A DNA stretch of 64,000 bases, taken from Hirundichthys speculiger. Taxonomy: Eukaryota > Chordata > Actinopteri > Beloniformes > Exocoetidae. Below the pieces are notes generated by a model, which was given only the letters and a program-made list of their open reading frames with translations, was not told where the DNA came from and ran no database searches. The stretch's first letter is position 1. Each line of letters starts with the position of its first letter. Where the stretch lies: the NCBI GenBank assembly GCA_018398805.1, contig JAGFBZ010000174.1, positions 1-64,000 on the forward strand, given 5' to 3'. Positions 55,701 through 61,153 of the stretch are shown here, in pieces. The position numbers were made by a program, and so were the translations under genes.

Positions 55701-58163
55701 TCTGGAGGTTCACTCCTGACCAGCTTCCTGGAGAGACCATCACCAACGAGAAGACTGCAGCTTCAGAGGTGGGCATCCAGGGAAACCTCTACCCAGAACC
55801 TGACAGTTATTATAATACCTAAATGCTACGTGAAGCGTTTTCTTCAGTTTCTGCTTCCTGTTGCAGAAGACGCAGACTGATGACGTCGTCACCACCGAAG
55901 TCATCAAGGACTTCCATCTGGGTCCGGAGGAGACCAAAATGGTAAGAACTGTTGGAGGGGTACCAGAGCCACCAGAGAAATCCCCTGAGTGAGGGCTTTA
56001 TGGCTGGACATGCTGGACACCAGAACATAGCAACAGAGGTGGGCAGATCGATCTAAATATCGATAATATCAATACCAATGCTGGTATTGATATCGAATGA
56101 TACTCGTGTAAAAAGATTGATACTGTTTGTCAAGCAAGGGGTCATCTTCAGCAACAACTCATATTAACTTTCAAAGTACATGTTACTTAAGTCATATGTT
56201 ACTGGAGCCAACTCAAAAAATATAATTAAGACCTTTAAATAACCCAATACATGTCATGTATCCCATTGATAAAATAACATTAGATAATCATTTATTTATT
56301 CCACAACGGGGAGATTTGTAGTCAAAGCAACGGGAAAGGGCCCACAGTGCAAAAAAAAAATTACACAAGTATTAAAAGATATAATAGTTGGACATTATGC
56401 TTTCAGGCCCGCATGAGGCTGCTGCCACACAGAACCGGCCAGCTGAACATCGTGGGAGTGATTTACAGCCTGGCCTCCTCCGCCTCCGGAGAAGTGACTT
56501 CCAGCGCCGACGGTAAGTAGAAACCTCACTCTGACGTCCTTCAGGACATGCCGCCTCTCCCACCAAAGACGTGGTGGGTTTGGGTCTGTCTGCAGGCCAG
56601 CAGACGTTGGACCTGGTGGTTCACGGCAGACAGGAGCTGAAGATCCAGGGCCCGCGGCTGAACCTGACCAAAGAGGACAAGATGTTGGTGCGGCACGGTA
56701 CAGATCGGCGTCTGGATCCCATCATCACCCCGCCCATGCCCCTGATGGAGGTAGCAGCTCCTCGCTTGAACCGCAGCGCAGAGCTCCACTCACAGCTAGG
56801 GCTGTAGCGATACGCTAATCTCACGATACGATAAAAGATATTCGTCTCACGATAAGATGTATATCAATATTCTTCTTACAATACATTTACATCGTTTTCC
56901 TAAAGATTTTAAAGGGACAAAGTGATTTTGGTGACATATTGTGAGTGTTTCCAATCACTGTTTAAATAAATGAAACTATTTTTCTCAAGAAATCTTTTAT
57001 TCATTTTGTCCAGCATTTGCAAGCTGCCTGTCAGCCATATAATGTGTAATTGATGCTTTCAGTTCAATTAATTCAAAGTCATTGGAACACTCACAAGATG
57101 TCACCAAAATCACTTTGTCCCTTTAAAATCTTCCAGAAAATGATGTAAATGTATTGTAAGATGAATATCGATATGTATCGTATCGCGAGATTAGTGTATC
57201 GCTACAGCCCTAATCGATACCCGCAGCTGAAAAATTGATACTAGCCACAGCAGTGTCCGGTTGTTGCTAACGCCGTCTGCTCGTCACCGTGTGTGTTTGT
57301 GCGGCTCAGGTCTTCTTCCTGCAGTTTCCCACCGCTCTGCTCTGCGGCGAGATCAGAAAAGCCTACGTGGAGTTCTGCAACGTGAGCGCCGTTGCTCTGC
57401 GAGGCCTGCGTGTGGCGTCCACGCACCCAGACTTCTTCACCTTCGGCAGCAGGGCCTCCACGCCGTCGACGCCCCCCGGCCCGAGCTCGCCGGAGAGCTG
57501 CTCGGCCTACCAGACGGTGGTGGCGCCCTTCCAGCCGGGCTCCGCGGCGTCGGAGGTGCTGGTCTCGGCGGAGGACTTCAGCCAGCCCTCCGGGGTGATG
57601 GAGATCCCCGTCAGCGGCAGCACGCTGCAGCCCGGGGAGTCCATCCAGCTGCCTCTGTGGCTCCGGGGGCCCGACCAGGAGGGGGTCCATGAGATCAACT
57701 TCCTGTTCTACTACGAGAGCGCAGAGAAGGCTCTAAAGATCAGGTAACGGCTTTTATTCTGCTGTCAGAGCCGCCTGACCGGAGCTGCCCGTCTGACGTC
57801 TGCTCCTCTCTTTCTCCTCGCGCAAAGTCATCGGGTGTTGCGTCACACGGTGTTCATCTGCGCCAGCCGGTCCCTGAGCGTGCAGGCGTCGACCTGCCGC
57901 AGCACGGCGCCGCCGCCGCACCGCTCCGCGGACGACCGGGGCAGTGGCGGGACGCTGGTCTTCATCGACGTGGAGAACGTCAACACGGTGAGTCACGGCA
58001 CCGCCCTGTGGTCGGGCTGAGCGGCGCGTCTCCTGTAACTCTGTTGTCTTCCATCCTGGCTTTCAGAGCGAAGGCGGCGTGCGTGAGTTCCACATCGTCC
58101 AGGTGTCCAGCAGCAGCCGGCACTGGCGCCTCCACAAGTACATCAACCCGGACGAGCACAAAG
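31613..58163 (+). CDS. TRAPPC8: TRAPPC8, trafficking protein particle complex subunit 8 (22 exons, 3' incomplete)
   Basis: TRAPPC8 (Trs85 homologue) is a subunit of TRAPPIII, a complex acting as an exchange factor for Rab1 in ER-Golgi traffic and autophagy. The 22 exons listed separately join in phase over 3,436 nt (1,145 codons plus one base) with no stop. The start ATG has A at -3 and G at +4 and opens with MAQCVQSVQEFIQDSF, as in vertebrate TRAPPC8. Strongly conserved stretches include YPPEAPELQIRKMADLCFLV, EQAAHCFINMRNPMVRKFAF, LAEDHINFTIGRQSF and WLRGPDQEGVHEINFLFYYE. Human TRAPPC8 is about 1,435 residues, so roughly 290 C-terminal residues are missing and should lie past the window or beyond a long last intron. 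Most introns contain mobile elements or minisatellites, yet the coding sequence is intact. Confidence 0.95.
32418..33480. mobile_element. hAT-like non-autonomous element, intron 1
   Basis: The left tip TAGCGATGCACGATAACAGG and the right tip CAGTTATCGTGCATCCCTA are terminal inverted repeats of the GGGATGCACGATA type. No transposase frame lies inside the 1.06 kb. A 280-bp relative is at 41429-41708, and part of this interior recurs inverted at 59180-60390. Confidence 0.7.
33560..34480 (+). mobile_element. Tc1-type transposon relic, intron 1
   Basis: Pieces in different plus-strand frames read KKWTVEDWKNVDWSE, then GYFQQDYAP and LQWPPQSPDLSPVEQLWDV, the catalytic and C-terminal motifs of Tc1 transposase. 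Many stops and frame changes show it is dead. Confidence 0.7.
34481..35530. other. Intron 1 remainder
   Basis: No gene seen. The only structure noted is a short tandem of ACCATGTGGTCCT-like units near 35018-35065. Confidence 0.4.
35531..35740 (+). CDS. TRAPPC8: TRAPPC8 exon 2 (residues 53-122)
   Basis: Follows TTCTTTCCAG and ends AAGTG|GTGAGC. It encodes GHIRDPNNQLQTVKNLRICV to AGDYSLSLS. A 53-bp minisatellite begins about 10 bp after the donor. Confidence 0.93.
35747..38408. repeat. 53-bp minisatellite, about 50 copies, filling intron 2
   Basis: The unit contains GATCCTGAACCAGTTAGC, TTTAATCCTACGTTACC and GGTCCCTGAGGGGGATCT. It varies at a few fixed sites (CCT/CCC before ACG, and the G-run after CTGAG). 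The array starts about 10 bp after the exon 2 donor and ends about 40 bp before the exon 3 acceptor, so it is nearly the whole intron. Confidence 0.97.
38450..38539 (+). CDS. TRAPPC8: TRAPPC8 exon 3 (residues 123-152)
   Basis: Acceptor TATTTCCAG, donor GCCT|GTATCC. It encodes TTPWFETYRENFFQLMPASE to NHYLAC. A 12-bp minisatellite starts shortly after the donor. Confidence 0.92.
38557..38705. repeat. 12-bp minisatellite, intron 3
   Basis: About five copies of GACCAGGGCTGG followed by about six of GACCTGGACTGG. It starts roughly 20 bp after the exon 3 donor. Confidence 0.93.
39152..39752. mobile_element. Nested MITE with a duplicated right end
   Basis: The left tip is CTAGGGGTGAGTATTGGCA. The right tip TTTTCACACCCCTAG occurs at 39535 and again at 39752. 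The ~215 bp before each is similar (TTATTGTTTATTATT, GATATATTGCCAA), so the right end is duplicated in tandem. Confidence 0.55.
39936..40353. mobile_element. 418-bp MITE with 18-bp terminal inverted repeats
   Basis: TTAAAGCTGGGGTAGGTG at the left is the inverse of CACCTACCCCACCTTTAA at the right with one mismatch. The outer TTAA on both sides may be the target site. Confidence 0.75.
40480..40542. repeat. Perfect 23-bp stem hairpin
   Basis: Arms 40480-40502 and 40520-40542 are exactly complementary around a 17-nt spacer. They include CCGCGG and are much more GC-rich than their flanks. Confidence 0.92.
40990..41164 (+). CDS. TRAPPC8: TRAPPC8 exon 4 (residues 153-210)
   Basis: Acceptor GTCCGCCAG, with a weak pyrimidine tract; donor GCAGAG|GTACAG. 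It encodes VPVEQFLKLSQEQHRIQHSG, then PKWFIPNTLKYYVLLHDVSE. Confidence 0.93.
41429..41708. mobile_element. hAT-type MITE with target duplication, intron 4
   Basis: Tips TAGGGATGCACGATAA and TTATGGTGCATCCCTA are inverted repeats. Flanking octamers AAAAATAT and AAAAATGT agree at 7 of 8 bases. At 280 bp it is a short version of the family at 32418-33480. Confidence 0.8.
41831..41984 (+). CDS. TRAPPC8: TRAPPC8 exon 5 (residues 211-262)
   Basis: Acceptor CTCCTCCAG, donor CCAG|GTGAGC. It encodes AETVYEDMKQRYGPQGCYLL and IPDPWSQYLHKN. It ends in phase 0. Confidence 0.93.
42174..42345. mobile_element. One-ended hAT-like MITE fragment, intron 5
   Basis: Begins TAGGGCTGTAGTGATACAC and matches the left half of the full element at 56797-57212, then stops without a right tip. 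Confidence 0.6.
42714..42795 (+). CDS. TRAPPC8: TRAPPC8 exon 6 (residues 263-289)
   Basis: Acceptor GTGCTGCAG, donor AGAG|GTCAGT. It encodes an acidic linker (DVLDLAPAAAENS, then ATEEDGGDSEE). Conservation is low, so the call rests on phase and position. Confidence 0.75.
42873..43141 (+). CDS. TRAPPC8: TRAPPC8 exon 7 (residues 290-379)
   Basis: Acceptor TTTGTGTAG, donor CCAG|GTACCG. A variable Gly/Asp-rich first half is followed by the conserved GACLTLNDHDHIRQFIQEFT, then FRGLLPHVEKNIRQLNDQ. Confidence 0.92.
43142..44461. other. Intron 7, no gene seen
   Basis: 1.3 kb with a purine-rich stretch near 43560-43600 and no recognised element. The 43420-43560 section resembles dispersed fish sequence but I cannot classify it. 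Confidence 0.35.
44462..44577 (+). CDS. TRAPPC8: TRAPPC8 exon 8 (residues 380-417)
   Basis: Acceptor CTGTCCTCAG, donor CTCCT|GTAAGC. It encodes LVSRKGLSRSLFTATKKWFG and VPEKSVSEPKSTCG. Confidence 0.93.
44650..44800 (+). CDS. TRAPPC8: TRAPPC8 exon 9 (residues 418-468)
   Basis: Acceptor CCCGTTAG after a 72-bp intron, donor GCTG|GTGAGA. It encodes YPPEAPELQIRKMADLCFLV to QAMLYAAGAL. Confidence 0.94.
44956..45056 (+). CDS. TRAPPC8: TRAPPC8 exon 10 (residues 469-501)
   Basis: Acceptor GCTCTGCAG, donor TGCAA|GTAAGA. It encodes EMAAVSAFLQTGAPRPYPAH, then DTAIQTYRDVC. Confidence 0.94.
45264..46519 (-). mobile_element. Deleted hAT element keeping a BED-finger exon, intron 10
   Basis: Tips TAGGGCTGGG and CCAGCCCTA are inverted. 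Octamers ATCTCCAG (45256-45263) and ATCTCCTG (46520-46527) match at 7 of 8. The minus strand near 46229-46440 encodes VTCDHKSTTAMHQHLKRRHP, the C-terminal half of a BED finger, followed by EEKTP and a splice-donor-like site. The rest of the transposase is missing. Inside are an AT-rich core, an (AAT)n near 45955 and a (TG)n near 46097. Confidence 0.78.
46557..46662 (+). CDS. TRAPPC8: TRAPPC8 exon 11 (residues 502-537)
   Basis: Acceptor GTCCTTCACAG, donor CGAG|GTGAGA. It encodes NMVLAERCALLSAEVFKSQA and ATLLIKMTSE. A hAT-like insertion ends only 37 bp upstream of the exon. Confidence 0.94.
46740..46871 (+). CDS. TRAPPC8: TRAPPC8 exon 12 (residues 538-581)
   Basis: Acceptor GCCGCTGCAG, donor ACAG|GTGAGT. 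It encodes DSDLRSALLLEQAAHCFINM to GHRFSKAGQ. A 30-bp minisatellite begins about 18 bp after the donor. Confidence 0.95.
46889..48765. repeat. 30-bp minisatellite, about 62 copies, intron 12
   Basis: The unit contains GGTTCTGCCTCTGACTGG and AGCCTGGCGCCA. The first part is nearly homogeneous with occasional deletions (47270-47730). The last third (from about 48110) is a distinct subfamily with GGCTGGAGCC and GGCCCCAG variants. The 30-bp period keeps frames open, which explains two long spurious minus-strand ORFs. Confidence 0.97.
48766..49090 (-). mobile_element. Tc1-type transposon end, intron 12
   Basis: The minus strand reads CPPQSPDLSPVQQLWDVVEQ, the C-terminal motif of Tc1 transposase. 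It ends near 48780 in a sequence typical of the transposon terminus. Confidence 0.65.
49157..49381 (+). CDS. TRAPPC8: TRAPPC8 exon 13 (residues 582-656)
   Basis: Acceptor GGTTGTAG, donor CAAG|GTAACT. It encodes RKHALRCYTQAMQVYKDRDW, SLAEDHINFTIGRQSFTL and FLREYLYVHK. Confidence 0.95.
49807..49985. repeat. 13/26-bp minisatellite, left block, intron 13
   Basis: Alternating GTCGTACGGTTCA and GTCGTACGTGTCG/A units. It is interrupted at 49985 by a 2.3 kb insertion and resumes at 52283. Confidence 0.93.
50411..52070 (+). mobile_element. Internally deleted piggyBac-like element
   Basis: TTAA stands at both edges (50407-50410 and 52071-52074). The tips CCTGATGCGCCC and GGGTTTATCAGG are inverted with one change. 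A transposase-start-like frame lies inside at 51241. TTAA target sites are diagnostic of piggyBac. The catalytic domain is absent. Confidence 0.65.
51241..51348 (+). pseudogene. piggyBac-like transposase N-terminus
   Basis: MAKSKSKTRFSVQEALEKIF followed by EDSSDSEHY, then a stop after 35 codons. A basic start, a short helix and an acidic Ser/Asp tract is how many piggyBac transposases begin. The remainder is deleted. Confidence 0.5.
52283..52520. repeat. 13/26-bp minisatellite, right block, intron 13
   Basis: Continues the CGTACGGTTCAGT-type units of the left block after the insertion. Confidence 0.93.
52522..52566. repeat. 20-bp stem hairpin at the minisatellite edge
   Basis: ACGTCTCTATGTGTCGTAAC pairs with 52547-52566 with one mismatch around the loop CTGAT. 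GAGGTACCACTGTA follows at 52576, which resembles the terminal repeat of a mariner-type MITE. Confidence 0.85.
53020..53125 (+). CDS. TRAPPC8: TRAPPC8 exon 14 (residues 657-691)
   Basis: Acceptor GTCTTCCTCAG, donor GAAG|GTAACA. It encodes LPQLPLPYIHSAATRVYFGH, then ERRLAE. Confidence 0.92.
53325..53519 (+). CDS. TRAPPC8: TRAPPC8 exon 15 (residues 692-756)
   Basis: Acceptor CGGTGCAG, donor GGAGG|GTGAGA. It encodes GEKQAATHVSLDQEYDQDLS to LRHPLAVVE. Confidence 0.94.
53692..55292. mobile_element. hAT-like non-autonomous element, intron 15
   Basis: The left end GATCGACCGATATGGG and right end GATAATCGGTCTGTCGATC are inverted with mismatches, each followed inward by CCGAT-rich subterminal repeats. 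The ~1.6 kb interior has no recognised frame. Confidence 0.6.
55629..55768 (+). CDS. TRAPPC8: TRAPPC8 exon 16 (residues 757-803)
   Basis: Acceptor GTCTCCACAG, donor AGAG|GTGGGC. It encodes EPIIVEVTFRNPLKVSLDLS, NLSLLWRFTP and TNEKTAASE. Confidence 0.93.
55867..55941 (+). CDS. TRAPPC8: TRAPPC8 exon 17 (residues 804-828)
   Basis: Acceptor CTGTTGCAG, donor AATG|GTAAGA. It encodes KTQTDDVVTTEVIKDFHLGP and EETKM, 25 codons in phase 0. Confidence 0.9.
56040..56400. other. Intron 17, probable one-ended repeat
   Basis: GGTGGGCAGATCGAT followed by ATCGATA-rich sequence looks like one end of a hAT-like element. No partner end was found. Confidence 0.4.
56407..56512 (+). CDS. TRAPPC8: TRAPPC8 exon 18 (residues 829-863)
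   Basis: Acceptor TGCTTTCAG, donor GACG|GTAAGT. It encodes ARMRLLPHRTGQLNIVGVIY, then SLASSASGE. Confidence 0.92.
56596..56750 (+). CDS. TRAPPC8: TRAPPC8 exon 19 (residues 864-915)
   Basis: Acceptor TGTCTGCAG, donor GGAG|GTAGCA. It encodes LVVHGRQELKIQGPRLNLTK and GTDRRLDPIITPPMPLME. The junction is shorter than in human TRAPPC8. Confidence 0.93.
56797..57212. mobile_element. Fold-back hAT-like MITE, intron 19
   Basis: Tips TAGGGCTGTAGCGATACGC and GTGTATCGCTACAGCCCTA are inverted. The inverted repeat runs much further in: AAAGGGACAAAGTGATTTTG at about 56910 pairs with CAAAATCACTTTGTCCCTTT near 57105. The whole element can fold into one long imperfect hairpin. Confidence 0.8.
57310..57743 (+). 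CDS. TRAPPC8: TRAPPC8 exon 20 (residues 916-1059)
   Basis: Acceptor GCGGCTCAG, donor TCAG|GTAACG. The longest exon (434 nt). It encodes FPTALLCGEIRKAYVEFCNV, SCSAYQTVVAPF and WLRGPDQEGVHEINFLFYYE. It is very GC-rich, with many G/C third positions. Confidence 0.95.
57828..57987 (+). CDS. TRAPPC8: TRAPPC8 exon 21 (residues 1060-1113)
   Basis: Acceptor CGCGCAAAG, donor CACG|GTGAGT. It encodes HRVLRHTVFICASRSLSVQA, then a Pro/Ser-rich stretch, then TLVFIDVENVNT. Confidence 0.92.
58067..58163 (+). CDS. TRAPPC8: TRAPPC8 exon 22, last exon in window (residues 1114-1145)
   Basis: Acceptor TGGCTTTCAG; donor AAAG|GTGGCT is weak (+4 to +6 GCT). It encodes GGVREFHIVQVSSSSRHWRL, then HKYINPDEHK. The acceptor side is firm. 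The donor is chosen because similarity to TRAPPC8 ends here. Confidence 0.8.
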
Positions 58164-58209
58164 GTGGCTCCAGCACGCCGCATCGTTTCTTTCAGACCGT
58201 TGGCATGTT

Positions 58210-59177
58210 CTTCCATTCACAATCGATTCTCCATTCAAAATCAATATTCCTAGTGAAAGGATTAACTACATTCCTCTATAAACTAGAAAGAGCTCTGATA
58301 ACTTTACTTTAAAGAAAACTGGTTATGTTAATAAAAATGCAGTTTTACAAGATTCAATCAAGTGCATCTATATTAATATTAAAAACAAAGAGGTAACATT
58401 TATTTTGGCTTATTTTGCAAACCTTAACATTTCTTTGTCACCACAGTAAGGCAGAAAACACATTTCAAGTTTCTGTGACTACAAAATTAAACATTTTAGT
58501 ACTGGACCAGAAACAAAAAAAAAATAAATCAGGATGTCTCAGATTTACAACAAAAACAAAAATTTGAACTTTCTAAATGAATACCATAAATAAGTATTTA
58601 ACTGTTCAGCTTTTGTTTATGTAACATTAAGTATCCACTTATTAGTAGCTTCAAAATTAATTATCTGAGAGAACTTGAGTGCATCTCACATCTATAACTA
58701 AATGAATAAACATTTCAGTTCTTATTTGACAGCAGCTTCAAAACTAAACATTTGTTCATCTGAAATTTCTTGAAACATTTTAAGCATTCAGTCATCAATA
58801 GATTCAAACATAAATATCAGGAGCACATCTCTACTTTGAGACTACAAAATAAAACAGAGTTCTCATTTAACTGTAGCTTCAAAGTGTTAACATTTCCAGT
58901 TTCCCCAGTGTGGAACATATCATGTAGGTTGCTCTCTAGCTAGTTTATTTACGTATGCGTAGCGTACTGGACGCAAATTCACATCACGGACCCACCCGTT
59001 TCTGAAATGATACTATGGAAGCCGTTACCTGACAAACTGCACGTGTAGCGAGTAAGCTATCATGTTCGAAAAACGTAATTTAAAATATCAATTCTTGGTC
59101 ATTTCGGATCGATTCAGAATCTTGATAAATAAGAATCGAGATTCGGGCGTGAATCGATTTTTTTTCCGACACCCCTA
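58210..59177. mobile_element. hAT-like MITE, right end clear, after exon 22
   Basis: The right tip TTTTTTTCCGACACCCCTA is preceded by GAATCGAGATTCGGGCG and GATTCAGAATC. CAATCGATTCTCC near 58220 may be its damaged left part. No coding sequence. Confidence 0.5.
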
Positions 59178-59422
59178 CTATGAACAAAACCAAAAACAGT
59201 TTTGACTCTTTAAAGGAACAGATATCTAGTTTTTCCAATGAAAAACTATTGTCAAGCCTCTCAGACATTTTCATAAAGCTATCAAACAAACCTATACACC
59301 TTTTCGACTTAAAAATTGTGGACATGCGCCCCCTAGTGGCCCCGCCATAACTGGAGTGTGCGGTGCTCCACCAACTAACCCAAACACAGCAGCGTGGAGC
59401 ATTATTTACGGATAACGCAGAC

Positions 59423-59471
59423 ATGTCTTGGATTGATGATGTTAGGCAGTGGCCTCCAGTTACAGATGAAG
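59423..59471 (+). pseudogene. First-exon-like frame MSWIDDV...
   Basis: ATG to GATGAAG|GTAGTT encodes MSWIDDVRQWPPVTDE. It resembles the start of a repetitive fish protein family, but no downstream exon is present. Confidence 0.35.
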
Positions 59472-59825
59472 GTAGTTTATCGCTGTTTTTAATGATTGGT
59501 TATGGAAATAGCATGATCTATTCCCATAATCAAACACTAAAAACTGTGGAACGCTGCAACGCTGGTTATAACTAACGTCAACAAACCATAAAGATTATGC
59601 TACTGTAACGTTAACGCTAGTGGTAAATTAGGCTATGTGTTAATGTTATATTTAATTTATTTAATCATTCTCCTAATTCATTCATTCATTCATTCATTGT
59701 TTTATATGCTTGTGCTAGTGCCGAGGGCTACAGTAGCCTCATACTGCTGTTCTTTCGGCCAGAATCGTCCGGGACTCTCAGCGAGACTATGAATAGTACG
59801 AGATTGAATGTTAACGAAAACTCAC

Positions 59826-59975
59826 CCGGCTGTATTCATTTGGAACAAAGTCCTTTCTGTTGATATTTTTCACCCACGTCTTCCTAACTTCTTGTTCTGC
59901 AAACAAGGCAGTCTTCGTGCAGTAAAGGCTTGTGTATTTCATACTTTCTTCTTCCATTGTTGAATTTTCACGCCA
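59826..59975 (-). pseudogene. THAP-like partial exon
   Basis: The minus strand reads MEEESMKYTSLYCTKT, then EVRKTWVKNINRKDFVPNEY, then SR and a GTGAGT donor. The W..xI.R.DF.P pattern recalls a THAP domain, but the Cys/His set is incomplete. Confidence 0.3.
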
Positions 59976-60419
59976 TTGTTGGCACAGTTTATGACGGAAC
60001 ATGTATTCCCACTCGACCGACTCGACATTATAAAAATATATATTTGTACAAAGAGAAAAACACTGGTTAATCTGCGAGCCGGTGAAAGTGTCGCTCTGTA
60101 GCACAACCCAGCAATGGCGGACGGGGTACTTCTGGGGGGCCTGGACCGAAAAGGTCAATTTGATATCTCACATTAACCTTAAATAAGCTTCATTACTTAC
60201 TGATATAAAAAATCAGTGTGTCTGATTGTGCTGAGACACAATCAGAACATTCAAACAGGTAATTTCTGAGGTAACAGCAGAAACTTTTAACGGGGAGTTC
60301 AACTTGTCAGTTGTTACAAATAACCTCCTTGAACTGATGGAAATACATGCATCAGAATTACTAACTGAAAAAGATTAACATTTTTTTTTTTTTTAATGTC
60401 CTGACAGTGACAATAAACT

Positions 60420-60770
60420 TTATTTTATTTTACTTTTTTTTTTTTTTTTTTTCAAATATTTTTTATTATCTTTTCACAATGAGTATACAAGTAACCCTGA
60501 TACATTAAAGATGAATATCACAACAGAATTCCGCACCCCAAGACAACCCCGAGGTTGGGCTAGTGTAATTCCAGAAGGTTAAAAAATAAATAAATAAAAT
60601 AAAATAATGATAAACAAAGACTATCCCTCTAATAGACTTGAGATAGAGCAATCACCCCACCTGCCCACCCACTTACCCCCCCACCTCCACAGACTTTAAA
60701 GAAGTTAAGTAAAGGGCACATTATTGATACTCAAGAGCCTAACATGGCTCATTATGCTGACCACACGCCC
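60420..60770 (-). mobile_element. LINE 3' UTR-like AT-rich segment
   Basis: On the minus strand it ends in CAATAAA-poor, A-rich sequence after GGAATTACACTAGCCC and GTGAAAAGATAATAAAAAA, like an L1-type 3' UTR with poly(A). It may belong to the L1-Tx1 element at 61131-63060. Confidence 0.4.
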
Positions 60771-60789
60771 AAGGGCCCTCCATAGCCTC

Positions 60790-61128
60790 GCTTGCATTCA
60801 CTCTACAACAATTCCACTACTTCTTTATTATTATTTTTTACTTTTTCTGTGCTCTCCTCTCTCTGTCCTACATCCTCTCTCTGTCCTACATCCTCTTTCT
60901 GTCCTCCATCTTCTCTCCGTCCTCCATCCTCTCTCTGTCCTGTCTCCCCTCTTTTCTTTCTCTACCCGGCTGGCCTTCGGCAGGAAGGTCCCCCCATATG
61001 AGCCAGGTCCTGCTCAAGGTTTCTTCCTCTTAAAGTGGAGTTTTTCCTTGCCACTGTTTGGTATAAAGGGTTTTTTTCTCCCTACGTGGGAGTTTTTTAC
61101 CTGCCATTATCATTGATAATTGATTGAT
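60790..61128 (-). repeat. Interspersed repeat copy
   Basis: Inverted copy of the repeat at 21016-21230. It has a CTCTCTGTCCTACATC tandem, CTGGCCTTCGGCAGGAAGG, AAGTGGAGTTTTTCCTTGCC and CTGCCATTATCATTGAT. Confidence 0.8.
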
Positions 61129-61153
61129 TATCAATTATCATTGATAATGGCAG
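61101..61153. repeat. 24-bp stem hairpin at repeat edge
   Basis: Arms 61101-61124 and 61130-61153 pair with one mismatch around the loop TGATT. Each arm is the ATGATAATGGCAG end of the interspersed repeat. Confidence 0.88.

Larger units (their letters stand above)
59296..60157. mobile_element. ISL2EU-like DNA transposon remnant
   Basis: Tips ACACCTTTTCGAC and CGAAAAGGTCA share the inverted core ACCTTTTCG, and a 2-bp AT duplication flanks them. Inside are two divergent first-exon-like frames: plus MSWIDDVRQWPPVTDE and minus ending RKTWVKNINRKDFVPNEYSR. ISL2EU elements are, to my knowledge, known for AT duplications and two proteins (YqaJ-type nuclease and THAP-type transposase). The superfamily call is inference. 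Confidence 0.5.
59178..60390 (-). mobile_element. Inverted fragment of the 32-kb hAT family, split by an insertion
   Basis: 59178-59295 and 60158-60370 are, in reverse complement, continuous with about 33110-33375 of the intron 1 element. They are separated here by an 862-bp insertion. Both outer tips are missing. Confidence 0.75.

Noticed and set aside
57241..57692. Antisense and alternate-frame ORFs over exon 20
   Set aside because: Shadows of a GC-rich conserved TRAPPC8 exon.
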